Origin: SZUA-230 sp964581095
Lineage (GTDB): Bacteria > Bacteroidota > Bacteroidia > Cytophagales > Cyclobacteriaceae
Length of the DNA: 8,984 nt
Assembly: GCA_964581095.1 (NCBI GenBank)
Contig: CAZONK010000141.1
Span: 1-8,984 of the forward strand
Direction of reading: 5' to 3'
The notes below the pieces were generated by a model. The model was not told the origin of the DNA. It worked only from the letters and a program-made list of their open reading frames with translations, and made no database searches. The position numbers were made by a program, and so were the translations under genes. Every line of letters starts with the position of its first letter. The stretch's first letter is position 1. Below are positions 1 to 7,404 of this stretch, piece after piece.

Positions 1-530
<530 letters not shown>

Positions 531-533
531 CTT

Positions 534-549
534 GACGTTTGGCAACGTC
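534..549. terminator. Short hairpin after pth; possible terminator
   Basis: A perfect 6-bp inverted repeat, GACGTT and AACGTC, flanks a TGGC tetraloop starting 3 bases after the pth stop. It lies in the 89-bp spacer between the convergent pth and oadB genes, where termination is expected on both strands. No proper T-tract follows on the plus strand. On the minus strand it is about 70 bases past the oadB stop and is followed only by a weakly T-rich stretch. The position favours a terminator, but the lack of a T-run makes the call weak. Confidence 0.35.
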
Positions 550-619
550 CGTCATTGCCTTGCCTGCCTTGCACAAACAGGTATAACCCCGTAAACCCCG
601 CAAGAGGAATTCCAATAAA

Positions 620-1819
620 TCAGCTCAAGAGCGAAATCAAAACCCCTGCTGCTACCGCGGAGCCAATTACCCCGGCAATATTACTGGCCATAGCATAGTG
701 AAGAATATGATTTTGAGGGTCATATTTTAAGCTAATTTGATTAGCCACACGCGAAGCCATTGGTACAGCACTTAATCCCGTTGCTCCAATCAGTGGATTT
801 ATCTTCTTTTTAGCAAAGGAATTATAAATTTTAACTGAGTAAATACCACCTGCTATTGAAATTGCAAATGCAACGAATCCACCCAGCAATATTAAAATAG
901 TCTGGGTATTCAAAAAGGATGCGGCTGTCATTGTGGCACCGACTGAAAGACCCAGAAAGATGGTGGCGGCATTCATAATGGTATCCGAAGCCGCAGAATT
1001 TAACCGGCTTACAGATGAACCAATTTCTTTAACCAGATTTCCAAATACAAGCATTCCTACCAAAGGTATTGCCGAAGGAACCATTATTGCTACCAGCCCA
1101 CCGATAACCAGGGGAAATAAAATCTTCACAAGTTTTAAATTCTTTATAGGAGTTCGTGAAGGGAATAGTCTTTCCTGTTCCTTCATATTGATACGAAGTT
1201 CTTTTTCGTTCATAGTTAGTTTTACAACCAAAGGAATAATAACCGGTACCAGTGCCATATATGAGTATGCCGCAACGGCAATAGGACCCAACAGGTGTGG
1301 TGCAAGCATGATTGTGGTATAAATTGCCGTTGGCCCATCAGCTCCACCTATTATTCCAAGACTGGCTGCTTCTTTTGGTGTAAATCCAACAGCAATCGCG
1401 CTGATCAGAACTGTAAAAATTCCAATTTGTGCTGCAGCACCAAAAAATGCAAGTCTCAGGTTGCGTAACATTGGCCCGAAATCTGTTAAAGCGCCCACAC
1501 CCATAAATATGAGGGGTGGTAATAACCCCGTTTTAATAAGGGAATAATACAGGAAACTCATAATGCCGTATTCTTTGGCAATTTCAAGTAATGTAAGATG
1601 ATCAACTTCTAGTGAGGATTCGACCACACCCATATTACCCCCCATAGTATTTGCCAATAAAATCCCAAATCCAATAGGGACAAGTAGTAACGGTTCATAA
1701 TCCTTTTTTATACCCAGGTAGAGCAACAACAATCCAACGGCCACCATGAGCAGTGTTCCCGGTGAGGATATAATACCGCCAATAGCGGTCATCCCATAGA
1801 GCTTTTCAAATAAATCCAT
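620..1819 (-). CDS. oadB: Oxaloacetate decarboxylase beta subunit, Na+-translocating membrane protein
   Basis: OadB is the integral membrane subunit that decarboxylates carboxybiotin, delivered by the alpha chain, and couples this to outward Na+ transport. The 399-residue product is hydrophobic throughout, with many predicted membrane segments (for example about 20-38, 43-58, 121-145, 177-200, 231-259 and 307-330). The hallmark GGADGPTAIY spans 158-167. Aligned by motif to the Klebsiella protein, Asp161 and Tyr187 match Asp203 and Tyr229, and Asn341, Gly345, Ser350 and Arg357 in the NPLIGATGLSAVPMASR stretch match Asn373, Gly377, Ser382 and Arg389. These residues are known from mutagenesis to be needed for Na+ coupling, so the pump looks functional. 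It is somewhat shorter than the Klebsiella homologue, mainly in the N-terminal part. It is last in the operon, 10 bases after oadA. Related beta chains serve glutaconyl-CoA and methylmalonyl-CoA decarboxylases; the adjacent OadA decides for oxaloacetate. Confidence 0.95.
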   Translation of the reverse strand: MDLFEKLYGMTAIGGIISSPGTLLMVAVGLLLLYLGIKKDYEPLLLVPIGFGILLANTMGGNMGVVESSLEVDHLTLLEIAKEYGIMSFLYYSLIKTGLLPPLIFMGVGALTDFGPMLRNLRLAFFGAAAQIGIFTVLISAIAVGFTPKEAASLGIIGGADGPTAIYTTIMLAPHLLGPIAVAAYSYMALVPVIIPLVVKLTMNEKELRINMKEQERLFPSRTPIKNLKLVKILFPLVIGGLVAIMVPSAIPLVGMLVFGNLVKEIGSSVSRLNSAASDTIMNAATIFLGLSVGATMTAASFLNTQTILILLGGFVAFAISIAGGIYSVKIYNSFAKKKINPLIGATGLSAVPMASRVANQISLKYDPQNHILHYAMASNIAGVIGSAVAAGVLISLLS

Positions 1820-1829
1820 ACACGAAATT

Positions 1830-3710
1830 CTAGGAGAGTTTTATCAGGAGATCATCTTCATCTACGTGACTTCCATTATTTCCGACAACCTCAGTTACTA
1901 TACCTGATTTATCCGAATGAATTGCATTGTACACTTTCATAGCCTCAATATAGCCAATAATGTCACCCTCTTTAATCTGGTCACCAACTTTTACCGGTGT
2001 TTCAGAAGAGTTCTTTGTCAACATAAAGTTGCCTTCAATGGGAGCTATTATTTCGCTGGATCCATTTGAAGAAACCTGGGTCGGCGGACTTGATTCCTGG
2101 TTAGTAGCGTCTGGTTTACTCGCCTGCACAGGGTTGTCATACGATACTTTTACCTCATATCTTTCACCATTGATCTCAATATTCATTGAGCTTGGATATG
2201 CAGGAACAGGAGCAACACTCGATTCGGCAACCGGGGCCGGAGTAGTTTTTTCTTCCTTTCTCTTCTTCAGGTCCGCATCAAATGTTTTTTTCGCAGCCCC
2301 CGACTTATAGGCCTTATACTGTTCGGGATGCATTGCAAACTCGAATAGCTCTTCATCATCCGGGCCTGTTTCCCAACCATTTTCTTTCATTTCGGCTTTT
2401 GCAGCCTCGAGTTCGTCAGGATACAAATCCTGTGGATTACCCTCATAGAATTCCCTGCCCTGGGCTTTTGCTATTTCCCTGATTTCATCGCCTACAGTAC
2501 CCGGTACGCGTCCGGATTTCCCAAGGAGCATATCCCAGGTATTGTCATCAATCATCGACCACCGGTCTTTTCCTTTATATGTATTGATCACATTCATCAA
2601 TGCGGCATTCTTTACATATTGACTAAAAGGGGTCACGAGCGGAGGATAACCCAAAATAGGCCAGATATATTCCACTTCGTCAAATAACTTTATTAATAGT
2701 TCATCCTGACTCACTTCAGGTTTGCCATTTTTTGCCATCCACTTATTCAGACTTTTTAAGTTTTGCTCCAAATCTGACATCAGGCTTCCCATCATGCCAC
2801 CGGGTAGTCCCGGGGCAATCAATAATGAATTCATCAACCTGTTGCGCGGGTTGATATACTCTCCCAGAAAATCATCAATGAATTCCTGTGTTAAACTTCG
2901 AACTTCCATATAGGCATTCATGTTTACATCAGGTACTGAATATCCGGCATCTTTAAGCACCTCATGGATCGTTAACAGATCGGGATGAACTGTTCCCCAG
3001 GAAAGAGGCTCCATTGCAACATCAACAATATCAGCCCCTGCCCTAACAACTTCAAGTGTACTGGCTACTGAAAATCCAGGGCCCGAATGTCCGTGGTATT
3101 GAATTGGAATATCAGGGTGATTTTTACGAATACCTTTTACAATATTTCCCAATGAAACAGGCCGGCCGATCCCCGCCATGTCCTTGATACAAATTTCATC
3201 GGTTCCGTGCTCAATAAGAGTATTGGCCATATTGATATAATAATCAACCGTATGGATTTTGGAATGCGTGATACTGAGGGCAGCTTGCGAAATCATTCCA
3301 CCTTCTTTGGCATATTCGATTGAAAGTTCAAGATTTCTCGTATCATTTAAACCGTCAAAGGAACGGGCAATATCTGTACCCTGAATTTTCTTGAGCTTAA
3401 ACATCAGCTTCCGAAGGTCTTTACCCACGGGCCGCATTCTAATTCCATTTAAACCACGCTCGAGCATTTGAGTTTGTATACCGGCATCGTTGAAAGGTTG
3501 AGTCCATTCCCTAACCGATTTGTTTGGGTTTTCTCCAAACAGGAGGTTTATTTGTTCAAAGCCACCTCCATTGGTTTCAACCCTTGAAAAACAACCCATA
3601 TCAACAATCGGGCCTGCAACCCTGTTCAACTGATCAACCCTGGGAACATACTTACCGGATGACTGCCACATGTCACGGTACAACAAACACAGTTTTATCT
3701 CTCTGCCCAT
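1830..3710 (-). CDS. oadA: Oxaloacetate decarboxylase alpha subunit with C-terminal biotin carrier domain
   Basis: This is the carboxyltransferase that moves the carboxyl group of oxaloacetate onto protein-bound biotin, releasing pyruvate. Domain order in 626 residues: TIM-barrel carboxyltransferase (about 5-270), the conserved PYC/OADA region (about 275-480), a Pro/Ala linker (about 485-508), a short strand-forming segment likely to contact OadG (509-524), a second Ser/Pro-rich linker, and a biotinyl domain (about 553-626). Metal and active-site residues are visible: Arg12, Asp13 and Gln16 in RDMWQSS, Lys176 in CIKDMAG, and His206/His208 in YHGHSG. The biotin lysine is Lys592 in EAMKV, where EAMKM is usual. 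The first motif differs from canonical RDAHQS, and TNGGGFEQ (46-53) replaces the usual WGGATFD. I recall this variant from Bacteroidota homologues, so it is a clade form rather than decay. Pyruvate carboxylase subunit B is an alternative label, but the flanking oadG and oadB favour the decarboxylase pump. Confidence 0.93.
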   Translation of the reverse strand: MGREIKLCLLYRDMWQSSGKYVPRVDQLNRVAGPIVDMGCFSRVETNGGGFEQINLLFGENPNKSVREWTQPFNDAGIQTQMLERGLNGIRMRPVGKDLRKLMFKLKKIQGTDIARSFDGLNDTRNLELSIEYAKEGGMISQAALSITHSKIHTVDYYINMANTLIEHGTDEICIKDMAGIGRPVSLGNIVKGIRKNHPDIPIQYHGHSGPGFSVASTLEVVRAGADIVDVAMEPLSWGTVHPDLLTIHEVLKDAGYSVPDVNMNAYMEVRSLTQEFIDDFLGEYINPRNRLMNSLLIAPGLPGGMMGSLMSDLEQNLKSLNKWMAKNGKPEVSQDELLIKLFDEVEYIWPILGYPPLVTPFSQYVKNAALMNVINTYKGKDRWSMIDDNTWDMLLGKSGRVPGTVGDEIREIAKAQGREFYEGNPQDLYPDELEAAKAEMKENGWETGPDDEELFEFAMHPEQYKAYKSGAAKKTFDADLKKRKEEKTTPAPVAESSVAPVPAYPSSMNIEINGERYEVKVSYDNPVQASKPDATNQESSPPTQVSSNGSSEIIAPIEGNFMLTKNSSETPVKVGDQIKEGDIIGYIEAMKVYNAIHSDKSGIVTEVVGNNGSHVDEDDLLIKLS

Positions 3711-3725
3711 AACTATATAATTTAT

Positions 3726-3974
3726 TTATTCAATTTTATCAATTCGCTCAATTTTACCTTTTCCTCTTGTTACGATATTCACCGTTGCAATAATTACCGC
3801 AAGTTTTTTCTTATCTGCCTTCATAAAAATCAATTCAGGCTCAATGTCAGGATAAAATCTATTTACAATCCTGATCATAATTTTACCACCGGCGACCACC
3901 ATAAACAAAATAAAGGCTACCGTAACCATTCCGATGACCATCAGGCTCAATGCCAGTTCAAGATTCTCTGCCAT
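3726..3974 (-). CDS. oadG: Oxaloacetate decarboxylase gamma subunit (OadG family)
   Basis: OadG is the small membrane subunit that assembles the complex by bridging the alpha chain's C-terminal region to OadB. The 82-residue product has one N-terminal membrane span (about 8-30, rich in Val, Met and Phe), then the characteristic NRFYPD stretch (38-43) and a basic cytoplasmic tail. Length, single-span topology and location just before oadA match the family. The protein contains no histidine or cysteine at all. In the Klebsiella protein a C-terminal histidine cluster is linked to Zn2+ binding and faster decarboxylation; here the corresponding segment reads LAVIIATVNIVTRG. The tail also resembles the OadG/sodium-pump gamma pattern of a short strand-rich end. 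It lies 7 bases after metG and 15 before oadA. The call rests mainly on context and topology because the family is poorly conserved. Confidence 0.87.
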   Translation of the reverse strand: MAENLELALSLMVIGMVTVAFILFMVVAGGKIMIRIVNRFYPDIEPELIFMKADKKKLAVIIATVNIVTRGKGKIERIDKIE

Positions 3975-3981
3975 TTTGAAA

Positions 3982-6036
3982 TTAACTTATTAAGCTTCCG
4001 TTATTAATGTCTTTATCCGGTTTTAGAAATGCCAGTTTCCCTTCATGGTCCTCCCCCATCAGTATCATTCCCTGCGATTCAATACCCATAATTTTTCTGG
4101 GTGCAAGGTTTACAAGCATTGTTACCTTTTCCCCTACTATTTGTTCGGGGCTATAGTGCTTTGAGATGCCACTGACAACTGTTCTTTGATCAATACCTGT
4201 ATCTATTTTTAATTTGAGTAGTTTATTTGACTTCGGCACTGTTTCTGCCTCAAGGATTTCACCGATCCGGATATCAAGCTTCATGAAATCATCATAATCG
4301 ATTTCACTTTTTTGTTTATCTATATCAATTTTCACGTCGTTTACTAAATTCTCTACCCGCGATTTATTTAGTTTTTCCATTTGCTCCACCACAACGCTAT
4401 CGTCAATCTTCTCAAACAACAGCTCGGGTTTATTAATGTTGTGCCCTGGCATCAATAACTCAATACTTCCGGCATTATCCCAATTCCGTTTTTCAATTCC
4501 CAGAATCCGGTTGATTTTAGGCGTTGTAAATGGAAGAAATGGTTCGCCCAAAATAGCCAGATTGGCAACAACTTGCAACGTTAGGTTCAGAATTGTTCCT
4601 ACCCTGTCAGGGTCATCTTTTACAACTTTCCATGGTTCCGTATCTGCCAGGTACTTGTTACCTGCACGTGCCAGTTCCATGAATGAACTTAATGCTTCCC
4701 TGAATTTGTATTTTTCAATGCCCTGTGCGATTTTATCAGGAAAACGACCAATAGCATCAATCAAATCTTTATCTATTTGTTCCAGGTTAGATCTATTTGG
4801 CACTATATTGTCAAAATACTTACCGGTAAGAACAACAGCCCTGTTGACAAAATTGCCAAAAATCGCTACTAATTCATTATTGTTTCGGTTTTGGAAGTCT
4901 TTCCAGGTGAAATCACTATCCTTGGTTTCAGGTGCATTTGCTGTAAGTGCATAACGCAATACATCCTGTTTTTGGGGGAGTTCTTCTAAATACTCGTGCA
5001 ACCAGACCGCCCAGTTTTTGGAGGTTGAAAGTTTGTCATTTTCCAAATTCAGAAATTCATTTGCCGGTACATTTTCAGGTAATACATATTCACCGTGTGC
5101 CTTCAGCATCGCAGGGAAAATAATACAATGAAAAACAATGTTGTCTTTTCCTATGAAATGAACCAGGCTGGTATCTTCATCCTTCCAGTATTTTTCCCAA
5201 TCATTGCCCGTAGATTCAGCCCATTCCCTGGTGGCGGATATATATCCGATAGGTGCATCGAACCAAACGTACAGTACCTTCCCATCTGCTCCTTCCAAAG
5301 GCACAGGCACTCCCCAATCCAAATCCCTGGTAACAGCCCTGGGTTGCAATCCCTGGTCAATCCATGATTTGCATTGACCATACACATTTATTTTCCAATC
5401 ACTTTTATGCCCCTCTACAATCCATTCTTTCAACCAGGGTTCATAGTCATTTAAAGGAAGGTACCAGTGCTTTGTCTCTTTCAAAGCCGGTTTCTGGCCA
5501 CTCAATGCCGATCGGGGGTTTATTAGTTCCGAAGGGCTTAATGAGGTGCCACAAGATTCACATTGATCACCATAGGCTTCGTTGTACCCGCAATTTGGGC
5601 ACGTACCTATTATATACCTGTCCGCGAGGAATTGATTTTCCTGTTCGTCAAAATACTGTTCAGAACTCTTCTCTATAAATTTGGATTTCCCATTTAAAGT
5701 CGTGAAAAAATCTGAGGCTGTTTCATGATGTGTTTTCCCGGATGTACGACTGTAAATATCAAATTCTATCCCAAAATCTTCAAATGACTTTTTGATGATA
5801 CTGTGATACTTATCTACAATTTTCTGGGGTGTTACACCTTCTTTTTTAGCCCTGATTGTGATTGGAACACCATGTTCATCCGAGCCACTAACAAACAGGA
5901 CGTCCTTGTTTCTGCTACGAAGGTATCTGACAAAAATATCAGCAGGTACATAAACACCGGCTAAATGTCCAATATGAATAGGTCCGTTGGCATAAGGTAA
6001 CGCTGCCGTAACGGTATAACGACTTGGTTTATTCAT
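3982..6036 (-). CDS. metG: Methionyl-tRNA synthetase with C-terminal EMAP-type tRNA-binding domain
   Basis: This enzyme charges initiator and elongator tRNA-Met with methionine in the cytoplasm. The 684-residue protein is of the long dimeric type. Visible signatures are PYANGPIHIGH at 14-24 containing the class I HIGH motif, SGSDEHG at 50-56, a zinc knuckle with Cys146, Cys149, Cys159 and Cys162, YVWFDAPIGY at 256-265, and the KMSKS-equivalent KLSTS at 335-339. The anticodon-binding alpha-helical domain follows (about 385-540). A short charged linker (about 545-580) leads to an EMAP II/Trbp111-like tRNA-binding domain (583-684) beginning FMKLDIRIGEI. ATG at 6036 places HIGH at the usual distance from the N-terminus, and there is no Shine-Dalgarno-like motif, as is common in this phylum. 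It is the first gene of a tight minus-strand operon with oadG, oadA and oadB. Confidence 0.98.
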   Translation of the reverse strand: MNKPSRYTVTAALPYANGPIHIGHLAGVYVPADIFVRYLRSRNKDVLFVSGSDEHGVPITIRAKKEGVTPQKIVDKYHSIIKKSFEDFGIEFDIYSRTSGKTHHETASDFFTTLNGKSKFIEKSSEQYFDEQENQFLADRYIIGTCPNCGYNEAYGDQCESCGTSLSPSELINPRSALSGQKPALKETKHWYLPLNDYEPWLKEWIVEGHKSDWKINVYGQCKSWIDQGLQPRAVTRDLDWGVPVPLEGADGKVLYVWFDAPIGYISATREWAESTGNDWEKYWKDEDTSLVHFIGKDNIVFHCIIFPAMLKAHGEYVLPENVPANEFLNLENDKLSTSKNWAVWLHEYLEELPQKQDVLRYALTANAPETKDSDFTWKDFQNRNNNELVAIFGNFVNRAVVLTGKYFDNIVPNRSNLEQIDKDLIDAIGRFPDKIAQGIEKYKFREALSSFMELARAGNKYLADTEPWKVVKDDPDRVGTILNLTLQVVANLAILGEPFLPFTTPKINRILGIEKRNWDNAGSIELLMPGHNINKPELLFEKIDDSVVVEQMEKLNKSRVENLVNDVKIDIDKQKSEIDYDDFMKLDIRIGEILEAETVPKSNKLLKLKIDTGIDQRTVVSGISKHYSPEQIVGEKVTMLVNLAPRKIMGIESQGMILMGEDHEGKLAFLKPDKDINNGSLIS

Positions 6037-6050
6037 TCAAAATATTTCGG

Positions 6051-6058
6051 TAAAGATA
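6051..6058 (-). promoter_or_regulatory. Candidate -7 element for the metG-oadGAB operon
   Basis: Read on the minus strand this is TATCTTTA, one base from the Bacteroidota -7 consensus TAnnTTTG. It ends 14 bases before the metG ATG, which would give a very short 5' leader. No convincing -33 TTTG element lies at the expected spacing upstream, so this is only a candidate. A leader this short would leave no room for a T-box or SAM riboswitch downstream of it. Confidence 0.3.
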
Positions 6059-6203
6059 CATGATTTAACTGGTATTTTATGAATGATATATGTCACATAA
6101 AACAGTACTACATCCGTTTAAACCCAAATCCTGAACAATAAATTGGATATTTAAAAAGGGCATTGATCCGGAATTGATTCGTTTTTTTACTGATAAAGAA
6201 CAA

Positions 6204-6234
6204 CCCCCTTATATTCCACCTTTGATAAGGAGGG
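6204..6234. repeat. Imperfect inverted repeat, possible small palindromic repeat element
   Basis: CCTTAT at 6207-6212 pairs perfectly with ATAAGG at 6225-6230 around a 12-base loop. The stem extends outward through CCC at 6204-6206 pairing with GGG at 6232-6234, with one bulged A at 6231. It stands between divergent genes, so it terminates neither of them. Its composition contrasts with the AT-rich surroundings. The pattern resembles short dispersed elements of the CCCCTT...AAGGGG type seen in many bacterial genomes, but one copy in this window cannot establish a repeat family. A regulatory hairpin is the alternative. Confidence 0.45.
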
Positions 6235-6353
6235 ATTTTGGCACTTGAAACGTCCGGTCGCTTCTCAAAATAAGTTGACAGTTACACCCAACTAAAATAG
6301 CAGGATCTTACATTTAAATTTTCAACAATGGCCGTATTGGTTACGATAATTCT

Positions 6354-6366
6354 CTATAATTTATAG
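6354..6366. promoter_or_regulatory. AT-rich perfect palindrome, possible operator or promoter part
   Basis: CTATAA and TTATAG form a perfect 6+1+6 inverted repeat around a central T, about 94 bases upstream of the lipoprotein gene. Its size and symmetry would suit a dimeric regulator, and it also contains TATAAT. In AT-rich DNA such a palindrome can arise by chance, and no regulator gene lies nearby, so function is not established. Confidence 0.2.
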
Positions 6367-6459
6367 TGGGCTATTTTAAAACAATTAATTATACTATTCA
6401 CAAAAATGAACACTTATCTTGTATAAATTTACAGTGCAAAATCGTAACACTTTTTTCAT

Positions 6460-7404
6460 ATGAAACAACTACTTTCTATTTCATTCCTGCTCGTTTTTCC
6501 CCTGCTATTTTCATGTGTAAGTCAGAAGAAATTTGATGAACTGCTATCCGAAAGGGTAAAACTGGAGGCAGAAAATTCGGAATTGCTTGATAATTTAAAT
6601 GGCGCAAACACCAAAATTAGTGAACTTGAAAAACAGGTGTCACAATTATCTGTTGAGACAGAAGATCAATCAAAAACAATTTCAAATCTTGAAACTGACC
6701 TCACGGCTCTCCAGGATGAACATACGCAGCTTGAAACATATTATAATAACCTGCTGACGAAAAGTGGGAACCTGAACCGCGACCTGGCCGATCAACAGGC
6801 CCGCTTGCTACAATTGCAAACAACACTCGACACTAAAAAAAAAGAAAATGAGGCACTCTTAACTGATTTGCAGGCGCGCGAAAAAAAGGTGAATGAGCTT
6901 GAAAAAGCCATAGCAGAAAAGGATAAAGCAGTGCAAGACCTGATGGCCAAAGTGAAAGAAGCACTTCTAAATTTTTCAGGAAATGACCTGTCTGTGGAGG
7001 TTAAAAATGGAAAAGTTTATGTTTCACTGGCCTCAAAACTGCTATTTAACACGGCTAGTTATGATGTGGGAGCTAAAGGCGAAAGTGCTCTGATACAGTT
7101 GGCTGAGGCACTAAAATCGTCCTCTGATATCAATGTTCTCGTGGAAGGACATACAGATAATGTGCCCATTTCGTCTAAGTCCATCAAGGACAACTGGGAT
7201 TTAAGCGTATTGCGGGCAACGTCTATTACCAGGATACTTACCCGGGCGGGTGTAGATCCAACGCGTGTGAGCGCTGCGGGCAGAAGTTACTACCAGCCGG
7301 TAACTTCCAACGAAACCAGTGATGGTAAAGCAAAAAACAGGAGAACTGAAATAATCCTTACTCCCGACCTGGATGAATTGTTTCAGATATTGGAAACGAA
7401 TTAA
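6460..7404 (+). CDS. OmpA-family lipoprotein with long coiled coil (peptidoglycan-binding)
   Basis: The 314-residue product is probably an outer-membrane lipoprotein that binds peptidoglycan. A signal peptide (1-18) ends in the lipobox LFSC with lipidation at Cys19. Residues about 22-168 are a charged, Leu-rich helix with heptad character, and no proline occurs between residues 15 and 235, so a continuous coiled coil is likely. A C-terminal OmpA domain (about 177-302) follows, with EGHTDN at 229-234, NWDLSVLRA at 245-253 and KNRRTEI at 292-298. These are the usual diaminopimelate-contact and structural motifs of the fold. No Shine-Dalgarno motif precedes ATG 6460, but that start gives a complete signal peptide. 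It is first in an operon, overlapping the next gene by one base. The family is abundant in Bacteroidota, so no specific gene name is justified; related names such as Pal or YiaD refer to architectures without this long helix. Confidence 0.93.
   Translation: MKQLLSISFLLVFPLLFSCVSQKKFDELLSERVKLEAENSELLDNLNGANTKISELEKQVSQLSVETEDQSKTISNLETDLTALQDEHTQLETYYNNLLTKSGNLNRDLADQQARLLQLQTTLDTKKKENEALLTDLQAREKKVNELEKAIAEKDKAVQDLMAKVKEALLNFSGNDLSVEVKNGKVYVSLASKLLFNTASYDVGAKGESALIQLAEALKSSSDINVLVEGHTDNVPISSKSIKDNWDLSVLRATSITRILTRAGVDPTRVSAAGRSYYQPVTSNETSDGKAKNRRTEIILTPDLDELFQILETN

Larger units (their letters stand above)
6037..6459. other. Divergent intergenic region between metG and the OmpA-family lipoprotein
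   Basis: This 423-bp spacer separates two divergently transcribed operons and must contain both promoters. I found no open reading frame, tRNA or recognised riboswitch in it. It is AT-rich apart from a C/G-rich hairpin-forming block near 6204-6234. It also contains an AT palindrome at 6354-6366. Two weak -7-like candidates precede the lipoprotein gene, TATCTTG at 6415-6421 and TAAATTTA at 6424-6431. Neither has a good -33 partner, so the plus-strand promoter is not assigned. The spacer is longer than needed for two promoters, leaving most of its middle unexplained. Confidence 0.8.

Noticed and set aside
933..1322. Plus-strand open frame of 129 residues
   Set aside because: It lies wholly inside oadB on the opposite strand, has no signal or domain, and oadB is a conserved protein in this stretch.
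1929..1940. EAMKV as a broken biotin site
   Set aside because: The acceptor lysine, preceding Glu-Ala-Met and surrounding fold are intact, so the domain is probably functional.
4436..4954. Plus-strand open frame of 172 residues
   Set aside because: It is antisense to the anticodon-binding domain of metG; its composition is that of a shadow frame with no recognisable motif.
6037..6120. T-box or SAM riboswitch upstream of metG
   Set aside because: No T-box motif or SAM aptamer core is visible, and the candidate -7 box leaves a leader of only about ten bases.
6275..6298. TTGACA with downstream TAAAAT as a sigma-70 promoter
   Set aside because: The spacer is 12 bases, too short, and primary promoters in this phylum use the TTTG / TAnnTTTG pattern.
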